Assembly: GCA_043228905.1 (NCBI GenBank)
Contig: JBHGNT010000012.1
Span: 19,158,001-19,222,000 of the forward strand
Direction of reading: 5' to 3'
Length of the DNA stretch: 64,000 bases
Origin: Azolla caroliniana
Taxonomy: Eukaryota; Polypodiophyta
Under the pieces are notes generated by a model. The model was given only the letters and a program-made list of their open reading frames with translations, was not told the DNA's origin and searched no databases. The position numbers and the translations under genes were made by a program. Shown piece by piece: positions 10,222 to 20,867 of this stretch (position 1 is the first letter of the stretch; the number at the start of each line of letters is the position of its first letter).

Positions 10222-10783
10222 ATGGCATTAACATCCAGCTCATCAGAGATGAGTCTAAGGAAGTTCGATGGATCAAACTTCAACTTCTAGAAGGAGCAGA
10301 TGCAAGACTATCTAATAGTCAAGGGGCAAATCAACCCCATTGAAATCGAAAATGCTCCAAGGATACAAACCGAAAGAATGATAGAAGCCGGACAAAATTG
10401 TCCGTGCCACAATTCAGATGCACTTGTCGAAGTCAGTGTGCTTCACAGTGCAATCGTGTTTGACATCCTTTCAACTATGGAAAACACTTATGAGAAAATG
10501 GTTGCCGCCACAAAGATATATTTGATTTGGCGTCTCTACAACCTACAAATGAAAGAATCTGACTCGGTCCAGCCACACCTGAATGAGTATGAAAGTTTAA
10601 ACTCCCAGATTTTGGCTCAAGGGACGACAATCGTAGATGAAGTGAGAGCAATGTTGCTCATGAGTAGTCTCCCCCCTTCGTGGGAAACTTTTGTCACAAC
10701 TATGCGCAATGCTTCTATTGCCGCTATGAAATACTCCGAATTTACGAGCGCAATACTTACTAAAGCAGCTTGGAGGAAATCGT
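10222..10783 (+). pseudogene. Copia2 gag, N-terminal part
   Basis: Start ATG at 10222 (Met-Ala-Leu-Thr-Ser-Ser-Ser). An in-frame TAG at 10288 sits where copia gags usually have Trp (Asn-Phe-x-Trp-Lys), so it is probably a TGG-to-TAG change. From 10300 the frame is open with the typical UBN2-like gag fold: Leu-Tyr-Asn-Leu-Gln-Met-Lys, then Leu-Leu-Met-Ser-Ser-Leu-Pro-Pro-Ser-Trp-Glu. It is broken by a solo LTR and resumes at 11341 in a Tyr-Ser-Gln-Asn stretch. Confidence 0.8.
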
Positions 10784-11340
10784 TGTCGTGAAGATTTCCG
10801 GCTTTGGTGTGAAACCGGGATGGAATGGGCAAGTCAGCAATGTGCAACATGTGCACATGTATAGTAGGAAAATGGTGTATAGAATAAGGGGGAGAATTTA
10901 TCCCACATTGTAACGTCCCTCCCTCCTTGGGCTATAAAAGGAAGGGAGGGGTCTCTTGTGAAGGGGTTGCCTATTTTGAGTGAGAGAGGTATATCAGTTA
11001 GGTCGAGGGTTTCTATTTTGGTTTTAGGGTTTTGTCTAGGGTTTTACTATTCTTCTTCTTCTTCATACCATTTCGGGTTTAGGGTTTTGCTCAGGGTTTC
11101 TTCTTCATCATCTTCTTTACTTTACTTATCTGGTTAGGGTTCCATACAGTGTTTTCGTTCGGCCTATGTGGCCATGGTTGTAAAGCGTTTGGTGTTTCTT
11201 AATATAACTCGTTTGTGTATCTTGCCTCCATCCATTTCTATGTTTATGTCCTATTCCATCTCCTCCCCTCTCGAGCTAAGCTTCCATTCCCCCTCTACTC
11301 CCTAGTCCAAAATCCCCGCGGTCCCACCTAAGATCTTACA
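10784..11340 (+). repeat. Solo LTR of GypA type inside Copia2 gag
   Basis: 557 bp beginning TGTCGTGAAGATTTCCGG, like the GypA LTR start at 26875 (minus), and ending ..ATCTTACA. It has the family TATA core (TATAAAA 10933-10939) and a pyrimidine-rich downstream part. Gag coding resumes right after it. No internal element sequence is present, so it fits a solo LTR left by recombination. I could not find a clean 5-bp target duplication. Confidence 0.7.
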
Positions 11341-12930
11341 CGTACTCGCAGAATACCGCGACATCATTTGCAAAAGATTCGATAGATGAAGCTTATGTAG
11401 TACAAGGTTCGACCAACCGACCAAACAATCAAGGAAGAAGTTCTTCTCGAACACCGAACAATCAGCGAAGTCGGAGCAAGTCCCAGGACAATTGAATATG
11501 CAACTATTGCAAGAAACCTGAGCACATTAAAGACGATTGTCGTGCACTCAAATCTAAGAATGATAAAGCTCAACGAGCTGATCAGAAGAGTGGCCAACAT
11601 GAGGAAGTCAATTATGTCGGCTCTTCAGCCGAAGTATTGTCGACCGACCCGAACATACTATTGATTGAAAACCCAATCGAATCAAAAGTTCTGCTTACGA
11701 TTGAGGAATCAAGCACATGACTCTTGGATTCGGGTGCATCCTACCATGTGACCCCTCACAAATGTCAATTTCAGCAATACTCGACCGGACACTCCGACTT
11801 AGTGCGAGTCAAAAATTTGCAGCACTGCACTATCATCGGAATCGGCACCGTAGAGCTCAACCTCTAGAGTGGCTCTACATTAGTACTACACAATGTCCCA
11901 CACGTACTTGAGCTCTCAAGACCTTTGATATGAGTCAGACAATTGGACGAAGACGACATTTGTACCGGCTTCTCATCAGGAGGGTGGACACTCCACAAGG
12001 GGAACCTCCTGCTTGCTCGAGGACCGAAAGTACATTCTTTGTACCCGTTATACGTCACACTCAGAGAGGGTGACTTGTTCCTGGTTGATATTCTCGTGTT
12101 ATCACTATGGCATGGACGACTCGTACACCTCAACAAGGTTGGCATAACGCATTTATCTAGAGCCGGATACATCCCCAAACTCTCATTCTCCGATCATCAA
12201 TTTAGTGAGCATTGCCAATATGGAAAACAAATAGCCGCATCACACCCGACAACAACACCGAGAGCGCTCGATTTGGTCCACTTGGACGTTTTGTGGCCCA
12301 ATGCCACATCAGTCTCTCGTTAGTGCCTTGTACTTCGTCAGTTTTATCGAAGATTCGACTCGGAAGGTGTGGGCTTATCCGATCAGAACCAAAGATCAAG
12401 TGTTCTCGATCTTCCAGGATTGGCTTGCCATGGTAGAGGACTAGTCTAGTCGAATGTTGAAATGCCTTTGTATCGACAACGGAGGAGAGTTCAAGTCAGA
12501 AGAATTCGTCAAATTTTGCTTACAACACGGTATCAAACGTGAATACACAGCACCACCTAGTCCAGAGTGGAACGAAATTGCCAAGCGTATGAATCGGACA
12601 ATTCAAGAATGGATGGTATTCATGCTCCAACACTCAGAACTGTCGGATGGCTTCTGGGAAAAGGTCCTACTTACGGCAATACACAGAATCAATATTTCAC
12701 TGAGTAGGCCTCTAGGACTTCAAGTACCTCAAGAATTATGGACCCACAGGAAGCCGAATTAGGACAAGATGAGGATTTTCAGATGCGAGGCATACGCCAT
12801 CATATGGAAAGACGACCGCCGAAAATTAGAACCGAGGTCCAGGAAATGTATTTTTCTTGCCTACATACTAGACGGCGAGTTCAGATATCGACTCTAGGAC
12901 CCCGAGCATAGACAAATCTTTTGAAGTTCA
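11341..12930 (+). pseudogene. Copia2 gag end, protease and integrase
   Basis: The zinc knuckle Cys-Asn-Tyr-Cys-Lys-Lys-Pro-Glu-His-x4-Cys is near 11500. The protease active site Leu-Leu-Asp-Ser-Gly-Ala-Ser-Tyr-His (about 11725) is intact, but preceded by a TGA. The integrase zinc region (His near 12110, Cys-Gln-Tyr-Gly-Lys near 12215) leads to the core with the first Asp (His-Leu-Asp-Val, about 12280) and second Asp (Cys-Ile-Asp-Asn-Gly-Gly, about 12475). The third catalytic residue is Lys instead of Glu (Ile-Ala-Lys-Arg-Met-Asn, about 12580). Several frameshifts and stops. Confidence 0.8.
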
Positions 12931-13242
12931 GACGTAGTGTTCAATGAGTTGGCTATGCACAAGATGGTCGAAAGGCCTATTGAAGTCCAAAGGGTAACTT
13001 TTTCCGAACTGCCAACCCTTCATGTAGGCCCAACCGATAACACGAGGTCGACTTCACGGGTAGCCAACATCTCTAGCACCAATTCGGATGTAGTGTTCAA
13101 TGAGTCGGCTATGCACAAGATGGTCAAAAGGCCTATTGAAGTCTGAAGGGTAACTTTTTCCGAAGTGCCAACCCTTCATGAAGGCCCAACCGACAACACG
13201 AGGTCGACTTCACAGGTAGCCGACACCTCTAGCACCAATTCG
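12931..13242 (+). repeat. 156-bp tandem duplication in Copia2
   Basis: Two copies, 12931-13086 and 13087-13242, starting GA(C/T)GTAGTGTTCAATGAG. The unit is exactly 52 codons, so it keeps the frame of the integrase-RT linker. A few point differences separate the copies. Confidence 0.85.
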
Positions 13243-14014
13243 GCTTTGGACCATCTAACTCCGATACTCGACATGACTAGTCTAATCATACCTCGAAGAT
13301 CCGAGAGACTGTCACAACCCCCGGAGAGGTACTCTCCTGGAATCTTCTTCACAGACGTTGGCGAACTGATGTCATACGAAGAAGCGTCGGTAATAGCCGA
13401 TTTGGCCACATGGCATCTGGCAATGGAGTCGGAAATGAACTCCATTCAGGCAAACAAGACTTGGGACTTGGTCAAATTATCGAAGAATCGACATGCTCTT
13501 CCATGCAAGTGGGTCTATAGATTAAAAGAGACGTCTGATCCGAGAGACTGTCACAACCCTTGGAGAGGTACTCTCCTGGAATCTTCTTCACAGATGTTGG
13601 CGAACCGACGTCATACGAAGAAGCATCGGTAATAGCCGATTTGGCCACATGGCATCTAGTGATGGAGTCAGAAATGAACTCCATTCAGGCAAACAAGACT
13701 TGGGACTTGGTCGAATTATCGAAGAATTGACATGCTCTTCCATGCAAGTGGGTCTATAGATTAAAAGAGACGTCTAATTTGGCCACCTCAAAATTCAAGG
13801 CCAGACTAGAAGCAAAAGGTTTTCGACAAGAATATGGCGTTGACTTCGATGAGATGTTTTCACCAGTGTTGAAAATGATGACCCTTCACTTTATGCTCAA
13901 CATAGTGATAGCCAAGAACTTGGGGCTCATTCAGCTAGATGTAAAAACGACATTCCTCCATGGTGACTTAGAGGAGTAAATTTATATGGAGCAATCGAAA
14001 GGCTTTGTGGCATC
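13243..14014 (+). pseudogene. Copia2 RT N-terminal half, with out-of-frame duplication
   Basis: The first 239-bp unit encodes Pro-Arg-Arg-Ser-Glu-Arg, Met-Glu-Ser-Glu-Met and Lys-Thr-Trp-Asp-Leu-Val, then Cys-Lys-Trp-Val-Tyr. After its repeat, coding continues with Phe-Lys-Ala-Arg-Leu-Glu-Ala-Lys-Gly-Phe and Gln-Leu-Asp-Val-Lys-Thr-Thr-Phe-Leu-His-Gly (13779-13979). A TAA follows at 13977. Coding is interrupted at 14014 by CopiaB and resumes at 23762 with Lys-Ser-Leu-His-Gly-Leu-Lys-Glu-Ala. Confidence 0.8.
13298..13775 (+). repeat. 239-bp tandem duplication in Copia2 RT
   Basis: Copies 13298-13536 and 13537-13775, both starting GATCCGAGAGACTGTCACAA. 239 is not a multiple of three, so this duplication alone breaks the polyprotein. 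Confidence 0.85.
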
Positions 14015-14406
14015 TGTTGAGTGGCAAGCTCAACCGGATCCGGATCGACTGAATAAGCCTGAGCCGGATCGGTGAGCCAGTGAGCTGGGGAGGCGGTTAG
14101 CCGGATTCATTAGTAACCGGAAGCCTAGTAGCAGCCTAGACTACTAGGAAATTAATGTCTCGTAGTTAGTGTTAGACACTTGTGTGAGCATTGAAGTACA
14201 CCGTACTTCTGTCAGTCCGTATGGACTTGTATAAAAGTGTTCACTAAACACATACGATGTACAGATTGAGTATAATTTTTTAATTGATTTTCTGTGTGCT
14301 CTCTCTCTCTCTGTCTCTCTCGTGTATTGTGTATATTCTAAGCTCTCCATTAAACCTGTGTTTCTGTGTTCGGTTTTCTATTGCTTCCGCACGCTATTCT
14401 TTTACA
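14015..14406 (+). repeat. CopiaB 5' LTR
   Basis: 392 bp, TGTTGAGTGGCAAGC..TTCTTTTACA. TATAAAA at 14230-14236. Compared with the 3' LTR it lacks about 39 bp near position 60 and shows roughly 25 substitutions by eye, so the insertion is old. Confidence 0.95.
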
Positions 14407-14420
14407 TGGTATCAAAGAGC
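14407..14420 (+). promoter_or_regulatory. CopiaB primer binding site
   Basis: TGGTATCAAAGAGC, one or two changes from the initiator-Met-tRNA complement TGGTATCAGAGC, immediately after the LTR. Confidence 0.9.
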
Positions 14421-14490
14421 GAGGGTTGAGAACCTCTGTAGCCGACATAGCTTGAAAAGAAAACCAACCAAGAAGAACAGGTAAAAACCG

Positions 14491-15420
14491 ATGGATAGAG
14501 GCATGGCTAGCTCGCTTCCGACGAAGAAGCTCGATAGAAACAACTACGCATCTTGGTCCTACAAGATGCACCAGTACCTGCTTAGGCACGGTTACTAGAG
14601 CTATGTCGATGGAGCAAATGACACAGCACCCGAATCGACACACAGAGATTTCCCGGTGTGGGAACAGTTGACAAGCAGAGTATTGTACTGCTTCGCGTCT
14701 TGTGTGGGCAAACAGCTCCTAAGCTACATTCGGGATGCAAAAACGCCAAAAGATGCTTGGGGAAATCTGAAGAAGATTTTCGCCGCAAGCACTACAGCCA
14801 GGAAGCTTCAACTCGAACAGGAGCTAAGCAACCTACGACAACGCGACTTGTCGGTGACAGACTACACCTCCAAAATCAAGGACATTTGCGACTCTCTAGC
14901 CTCCATCGATGTGAATATCGAAGAAGTCGATATGGTGCAAATCTATCTCGGAGGTTTGGCGTCAAAGTTCGGAGCGTTCCGAACTGCTGTGTGTACAAGG
15001 GAGAATATGCCGTCATTTTTCGACTTACAATCGATGCTCCTTGTGGAGGAGAACCACGTCGGTGCGTCAACAAGTGCACCCACAGACAACCGGATGTTGT
15101 ACACGGAGGCGGATCGGCCCCATGGGCGCGGTGGACGAGGCGGGTCGCCTCACAATGGTAGCGGCCGGCAAGAGTAAGACCGAAGGCATAGAGAAAGTGC
15201 CGACAACAGTTCCAGACCCTCCACAAGGAGGGGAGTCAAGGCGGCAGTAGAGGCCGGCAAGCAAAGGCTGACACGAAATGTTGGTACTGTGGTAAAAAGG
15301 GCCACCGAGAAAGTGAGTGTTCGAAGAAGCGCGCTGATTCGGACAGATCTGGATCCGGCAAGGCCGGTAGAGACAACCGGCAATACTCGCACTACGTAAA
15401 AGGATCGGGAGGATCCAAAA
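14491..15420 (+). pseudogene. CopiaB gag with zinc knuckle
   Basis: ATG at 14491 begins Met-Asp-Arg-Gly-Met-Ala-Ser-Ser-Leu-Pro, as in Copia3. A TAG at about 14596 replaces the Trp of Gly-Tyr-Trp-Ser-Tyr. The frame is then open through 14656-15177, including Leu-Gln-Leu-Glu-Gln-Glu-Leu-Ser-Asn and Met-Leu-Leu-Val-Glu-Glu-Asn-His. After TAA at 15175 and a frameshift, the knuckle Cys-Trp-Tyr-Cys-Gly-Lys-Lys-Gly-His-x4-Cys appears near 15280-15320 in another frame. Confidence 0.9.
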
Positions 15421-15429
15421 CCGGAAAAA

Positions 15430-17175
15430 CCAGTAAAGGGCCAGCCTTGGTGATGAAACACGAGGCTAACTCGATGAAGAAGATCACTTCCGAATCGAAG
15501 GAAGTGTGGCACGTTGATTCCAGTGCGTCGAATCACATGACGAGCCACAAAGAGTGGTTCTCTCTCTTGGAGAAACCGGAACAACCAGGAGTTGTCGAAA
15601 CCGGAGACGACACTCCACACCCAATCGTGCATGTCGGAGAAGTCCCTTTGAGCCACGTCGGACAGAGGGGGGAAGTTGATGAACGTATTACACATTTCGA
15701 CCATCACGAAGAACCTGGTGTCAGTTGGACAGATTGTCGACCACGGGATGCAGGTGCGGTTTACGCATCTCAGGTGCTTCATTGAGGAAGAGGGCCAAAT
15801 CATTGTGCAAGGGCGCAAAGACAGGAGGATCTTTATTCTCGACACCAATGACGTCGGCACCGCTTTGTTCGCCAAAGGACAGAAGATTGAATCGGATATC
15901 GATCTCTGGCACAAGCGGATTGGCCATGGCAATTACCGGAGGCTTCAAGACCTACAAACGAAACAAGTTGTTTTCGGTTTGCCGAAGTTCAGTGGCCGGA
16001 AGGCCCAAATATGTGAAGCCTGCCAACTCGGGAAGCAACACCGGCTTCCATTCCCCACCAAACAAAACCGTAGCCGTAACAAGCTCGACCTTATTCATTC
16101 GGATGTATGGGGACCGTCACAGAACGTTAGTCTTGGTGGGAGTCGGTATTTCGTCTCCTTCATCGACAACTATAGTCGGCACACATGGATCTACCTCATT
16201 GAGCGGAAGAGCGAAGTCTTCGAGTGTTTCCGGAACCTGCAAAGTCTGGTTGAACGGGAAATGGAGAGGAAGATCAAGTGCCTACGGTCGGATGGTGGAA
16301 AAGAATATTTTTCCGGCCAATTCAATAGTTATCTGCAGCAAAAAGGAATTCAGAGAGAGTTCAACTGTAGATACACACTGGAGCAAAATGGTGTGGCCAA
16401 AAGGAAGAACCGGTCGATTGTCGACGCGGCAAGGGCAATGCTGGAGGAGAAGAGCATGCTCCATTTCTACTGGGCAGAGGTGGTCCGGACGATCGTCCAT
16501 ATCCAAAACCGGATCAGTGACAAGGTGTCCGCGCATGAGCTATATTTCGGACGCAAGCCGAATTTGAGACACCTTTGGATATTCGGTAGCATTGCATATG
16601 TGCATGTGTCGGATGAGAAGTGGAGGAAGTTGGATGCAAAGTTGGAGAAATGTATCTTGGTCGGTTACTCGCATGAGCAAAAGGGGTATAAGTGTTATAA
16701 CCCCCGGACGAAGCAGGTTCGAGTTAGCCGGGATGTTGAGTTTGATGAGACGGCATCATGGTATGCCTTACCGGCTCCGACTTCCGACCCTAACCCGATA
16801 CCGGAGGATGAGGCTAGTGAGCCTGAACCAGTCCAGATAGGAGATGAAGACCTCGGCACTCTAGAAGAGAGTCCGATCTCATTTCGGTTGAGTGGACAGA
16901 ATGAGCGGCTGAGTCGGGATGACCAGTCGGATGAGGAACCGGCGAGTAATGGAGACTCTGTCGTGCTCTCCCCATGCAAGGAACCGAGGAGACGGTTCAC
17001 GCGCAAAGAGAAGGGAAAGAAGAAGATGTTGGAATACGAAACCGGCAACGTTGAGTCGGATCAGAGCGAAACCGACTCCGGTCAGGAAGAAAGCGGATCT
17101 TCGGGAACAAAGTCAAAACCAGCCAAGAAGGGTCTCAAACCGGGTAACAATAAGATACGTCGGTCTTCCCACTAG
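15430..17175 (+). pseudogene. CopiaB protease, integrase and linker
   Basis: The protease active site reads Val-Asp-Ser-Ser-Ala-Ser-Asn-His (about 15515), with Gly replaced by Ser. After a frameshift the 499-codon frame 15676-17175 carries the pre-integrase region, zinc ligands (His-Lys-Arg-Ile-Gly-His; Cys-Glu-Ala-Cys-Gln) and the integrase core. The first two Asp are present (His-Ser-Asp-Val-Trp-Gly-Pro; Arg-Ser-Asp-Gly-Gly), but the Glu is replaced by Lys (Asn-Gly-Val-Ala-Lys-Arg-Lys). The C-terminal acidic linker ends in a TAG at 17173 where Copia3 has a CAG codon. Confidence 0.9.
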
Positions 17176-18807
17176 AAGAACCCCGTGAAGCGGTACGTGT
17201 ACAATGAGTACATGGCGCATCACTATGCGTACATGACCAAGGTGGCGAAAGTGCGTGAGCCGGAGAGCTACGCAGAAGCGGCAAAGGACGCAAATTGGCG
17301 TGCCGCTATGAAGGAAGAAATGCGGGCACTCGATGCCAACGACACATGGGACCTAGTTGGCCCTCCCCGACACTGTAAACCGATCGGATGTAAGTGGGTG
17401 TACAAGGTAAAGTACAATGCCGACAGTTCGGTTAACCGGTACAAGGCCCGATTAGTGGCAAAGGGATACGCGCAGACCCACGGAATCGACTACGACGAGA
17501 TCTTTGCTCCGGTAGCGAAGATGACGACGGTTCGTGTGGTGTTGGTAGTTGCTGCGGCAAGGGGGTGGCATCTTCACTAGATAGATGTGAAGAATGCATT
17601 TCTTCAAGGAGATCTTGAAGAAGAGGTCTTTATGACCCAACCCCCCGGTTTCCAATCGGAGATGAACAAGTCGGTGGTATGCCAGCTGAAGAAGTCACTT
17701 TATGGCCTGAAGCAAGCCCCCCGAGCTTGGAATACGAAGATCAAGCACTGGTTGTGTAAGATGGGGTTTGCGGCCTCCAAGTCTGACTCTTCGTTGTTCG
17801 TCCGGCAAGGTCAAGGTGGTCCGGTCTGCATCTTGGTGTATGTTGATGATCTAGTCATCACCGAACCTGGACTCGATGAAGTCGGTCGAGTCAAGTTCCA
17901 GCTGTCGAATGCATTTGAGATGAAGGACCTGGGGGACCTTCACTATTTCCTTGGGATCGAGGTGATCTGAACCCCCGACGGCATAATGCTCTCACAGAGA
18001 CACTATGTGTTGAATATGTTCTACAAATTTGGCATGACGGAATGCCGACCTATCCCTACACCCCTGGATCGGAACTAGAAGCTCCGTCCCGACTCCGAAC
18101 CGGCATGCAATGAGAAACGGTTCCGACAAATCGTCAGAAGCCTTATATATTTGACAATCACCCGACCCGACATCAGTTATCCGGTCGGCATGATTAGCCA
18201 ATATATGCAGAAGCCGACTGTGGAGCACCTTCTATGCGCGCATCGAATTTTGCGATATGTGGGCGGCACGAAGGAACGGGGCCTGTTATACCGGCATGGT
18301 ATAACCAAAGAGCTAGTCGGCTACATCGATGCCGATTGGGCCGGCGATGCATCAGATTGCCGATCCACCTCCGGCCATATGTTTTCCCTTGGTAGCGCGG
18401 TTGTTGCGTGGAGCAGCAAAAAGCAGCCAACAATGGCCCTTTCGAGCACTGAGGCTGAATATCGGGGTGCTACTATTGCCACCTGCCACCTGTGAAGCCA
18501 TTTGGCTTCGGCAACTGTTGCAAGTCCTGCAGATCGAGGTGCCGACCCCGATCTTGCTCTATTGCGACAACATAAGCAGCATGCAACTCACCAAGAACCC
18601 CAAATTCCATGCTCGCACAAAGCACATAGAAGTGCACTACCACTTTGTGCATGACCGTGTCCTGAGCGGTGAAGTCGAACTTCGGTATGTTCATACGGAT
18701 CGGCAAGTTGCCGACATCTTCACCAAACCGCTCGAATCGAACAAGTTGCAACACTTCACCGAAATGCTTGGTGTTCAGCATCTCGACGTGCCACACTTGA
18801 GGGGGAG
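17176..18807 (+). pseudogene. CopiaB reverse transcriptase and RNase H
   Basis: The RT begins near 17185 (Tyr-Asn-Glu-Tyr-Met-Ala-His). It has a TAG at 17578 where Copia3 has CAG, the polymerase site Tyr-Val-Asp-Asp-Leu at about 17840, a TGA at about 17968, and further stops near 18076. RNase H follows with Asp-Ala-Asp-Trp-Ala-Gly, Ser-Ser-Lys-Lys-Gln and Thr-Glu-Ala-Glu-Tyr. A 7-bp tandem duplication GCCACCT (18478-18491) shifts the frame just before Glu-Ala-Ile-Trp-Leu. The block Lys-His-Ile-Glu-Val-His-Tyr-His-Phe-Val is intact near 18625. It ends at a polypurine tract (18796-18807). Confidence 0.9.
18796..18807 (+). promoter_or_regulatory. Upstream polypurine tract of CopiaB
   Basis: CTTGAGGGGGAG, identical to the tract that abuts the 3' LTR at 23314-23325. 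Here it is followed by extra sequence instead of TGTTGAG. Confidence 0.8.
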
Positions 18808-19153
18808 AACTTGCAAAGACACTGGAACGGGCAAAGGCAAAGAGACTATCGGTTGCGCTGGTAAGGGAAGAACCGACAAGGGGAGAGACAAGAAGAAGAA
18901 AGGAGCCGAGTCGACAAAGGAAGTTGACACATCCGAACAAGTCGGAACCGCCGCCGCCGCCGGCAGAGTCAAGAAGGACAGAGCCACCAAGACCCGGACA
19001 TGGTCTGATGTGGTGAAGGGTCTGGAATCGGAAAACGAATTGGGAGCGACCAATTCAGACAAGAGCTGGAACGAATCGGAGACAGCTGATTCGGTTCAAC
19101 AGACGGATTCGAAAGAACCAGATCAATTCAAGGCCAAGATGATGAGAAGATAG
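18808..19153 (+). CDS. Extra 3' reading frame fused to CopiaB RNase H, Lys/Glu-rich
   Basis: The RNase H frame reads through the first polypurine tract for about 115 more codons, to TAG at 19151. The product is rich in Lys, Glu, Gly and Thr, with basic runs (Asp-Lys-Lys-Lys-Lys), a short Ala run and a Thr-Trp-Ser-Asp-Val-Val-Lys-Gly motif. Typical copia elements end at the polypurine tract with the LTR right after it, so this is additional material. No family is recognised. It could be a captured segment or a tail specific to this lineage; Copia5 shows a similar Lys-rich tail after RNase H (58412-58600). Confidence 0.55.
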
Positions 19154-19239
19154 TGAAGGTCGACGCTAAAACGAAGGAATCGGCGAATCGGCGAGCACTG
19201 AAGTCACAACAGCGAGGGAGTTGAATTGGGCCTGTTGAA
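19154..19239 (+). other. CopiaB 3' untranslated module
   Basis: Sequence between the extra frame and the MITE. Together with 19840-19972 and 23281-23313 it forms the original 3' region of CopiaB, now split by two insertions. No coding signature seen. Confidence 0.5.
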
Positions 19240-19344
19240 TAGGGCTCGGCAACGGCTCAGCTTGGCTTGAGCCTCGCCAAACCGGATAAACCGTTTAAGC
19301 CGTTTATAAACTTTAGAGAGAGGGGGAGAGAAACAACAGACAAG

Positions 19345-19375
<31 letters not shown>

Positions 19376-19474
19376 TGAGGGAGGGAGACTAAACAGACGA
19401 TGGGAGAGAGAGTGAGGGAGGGAGGGAGAACTACACAGACGAGGAGAGAGAGAGAGGGTGGGAGACAACATATA

Positions 19475-19508
<34 letters not shown>

Positions 19509-19831
19509 ACACAGAGGGGGGAGAGAGAGAGAGAGGGAGAGAGTCTAGACCACAGACGTGAGAGAGAGTGGGAGGGAGAGCTTGTACAATGTATACTATA
19601 TAGTATATAGTATATAGTGGATCATCTAAGAGAGAGGGGGATGTAGAGAGAGAGAGAGAGAGAGAGGGAGGTTTCTAAACCGGTTTCCAAACTGTTTACC
19701 AAACCGGTTTAGCCTAAACCGGTTTGTGAACCGGCTCGGCTCGGCTTGGCTCAGGTTTGAGATCCCGTAAACGGTTTGGCTTGGATCAGGCCAAACCGGC
19801 TAAGCCTAAACCGAACCATTGCCGATCCCTA
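19240..19831. mobile_element. hAT-type MITE, 592 bp, nested in CopiaB
   Basis: Ends TAGGGCTCGGCAACGG and, inverted, TAGGGATCGGCAATGG, flanked by a perfect 8-bp target duplication CTGTTGAA (19232-19239 and 19832-19839). The interior holds GA/GGGAGA microsatellite arrays (about 19315-19670) and palindromic AAACCGGTTT-like segments near both ends. It has no coding capacity, so it must be mobilised by another hAT. Confidence 0.9.
19315..19670. repeat. GA-rich microsatellite arrays in the MITE
   Basis: Interrupted (GA)n and GGGAGA runs, including clean GA tracts near 19350-19372 and 19480-19505, plus a TATAG(TA) triplicate at about 19592-19615. Confidence 0.85.
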
Positions 19832-19972
19832 CTGTTGAACAGACAAGCCGACCGAGGAGGTCGAGATGCGCAAAAACAGAAGGGTCACGGCAAACGGGAC
19901 CGGACCGGACGAGGAGCGCGAGCGAGGCAAAGTGACGCCAGAAGGAGTCGGGTGGAAGGACCGGCTGCCATG

Positions 19973-20609
19973 TGAAAAGAGATATGATGATAGAAAAGAG
20001 AGAGAAGGAAGATATAGAAACCCAAATCTACAAAGATATATTAATAAGGAGTGATGATCATAGAAACAAGAGAAAGAAGATACATAAACTCAAGCCTACA
20101 AGGATAAATTGATCACTAGAAAAACGCACTACATGAATAGGCAAGAAAAACACCACAAGAAAAAAGCTCCCTCACCACCTCACTCTTCTTGCTTTATATG
20201 AAGTTCTCCTCTAGTAGATAAGTTTCGCTTGCTTTCTTTTCCACGCTTTTTTTACAGCTTTTCCATCTCCTATTCTTAGCTATGATACAACGATCTTCTA
20301 ATCGTCATATCTCCCTCATCCATGTTCCAAATTTAGAGTTTTAAAAAGCTACGGATAGCTCTCGTCATAAGCTTTCTAACCCATATTTGCACATTATATT
20401 TGGCTTCCAAACGAATGAGTTATGAGCATTTGTTTCTGACTGCGTTTTGGTGGTTTGCTTTTTCTCTTTTTACTTTTCTCCATCTTTATTGCTTTTATTT
20501 GGACTTATCCACGAGATGTTGGTTCATGTCCTTGTCCTCCAAATGTGAATCCTCCCTACCTTATATTCTTTTAGTGTCCAATAGCTTGAATTCTAAAAAT
20601 AGTTTCACA
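19973..20609 (-). repeat. 3' LTR of the gag-only element
   Basis: 637 bp, the same length as its partner; target copy CCATG adjoins at 19968-19972. Differences seen include A/G near 20107, C/T near 20169, and two near 20508-20524. Confidence 0.9.
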
Positions 20610-20867
20610 TTTAGCCCTCCCCCTTGCTTCTTGGTGAACCATTTATGGTGAACCCTAAGCTACTAATAAAACTAAAGGTTCTCCTTCGCCTTATTCATGG
20701 CTATAGACAAAGAAGGAGAAAATAAATAGAAAAGAAACAAACTATGTGAGTAAAACCCCCGCTAGTCGATAGGAAAAACCTCACACTTCTAAACACACAC
20801 ACATACACATTGACAATTGCCATCACCATCTTTCTCCTTGTCAACACAAAGAAAGAGGTTACAACAA

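Noticed and set aside
10784-11340. A clean 5-bp target duplication for the GypA-type solo LTR
   Set aside because: Flanking ATCGT and CGTAC do not match; I left the boundary as inferred from LTR ends and the interrupted gag.
15150-15932. 260-codon minus-strand frame opposite CopiaB gag/protease
   Set aside because: Shadow of the copia coding strand; the plus strand carries all recognisable motifs.
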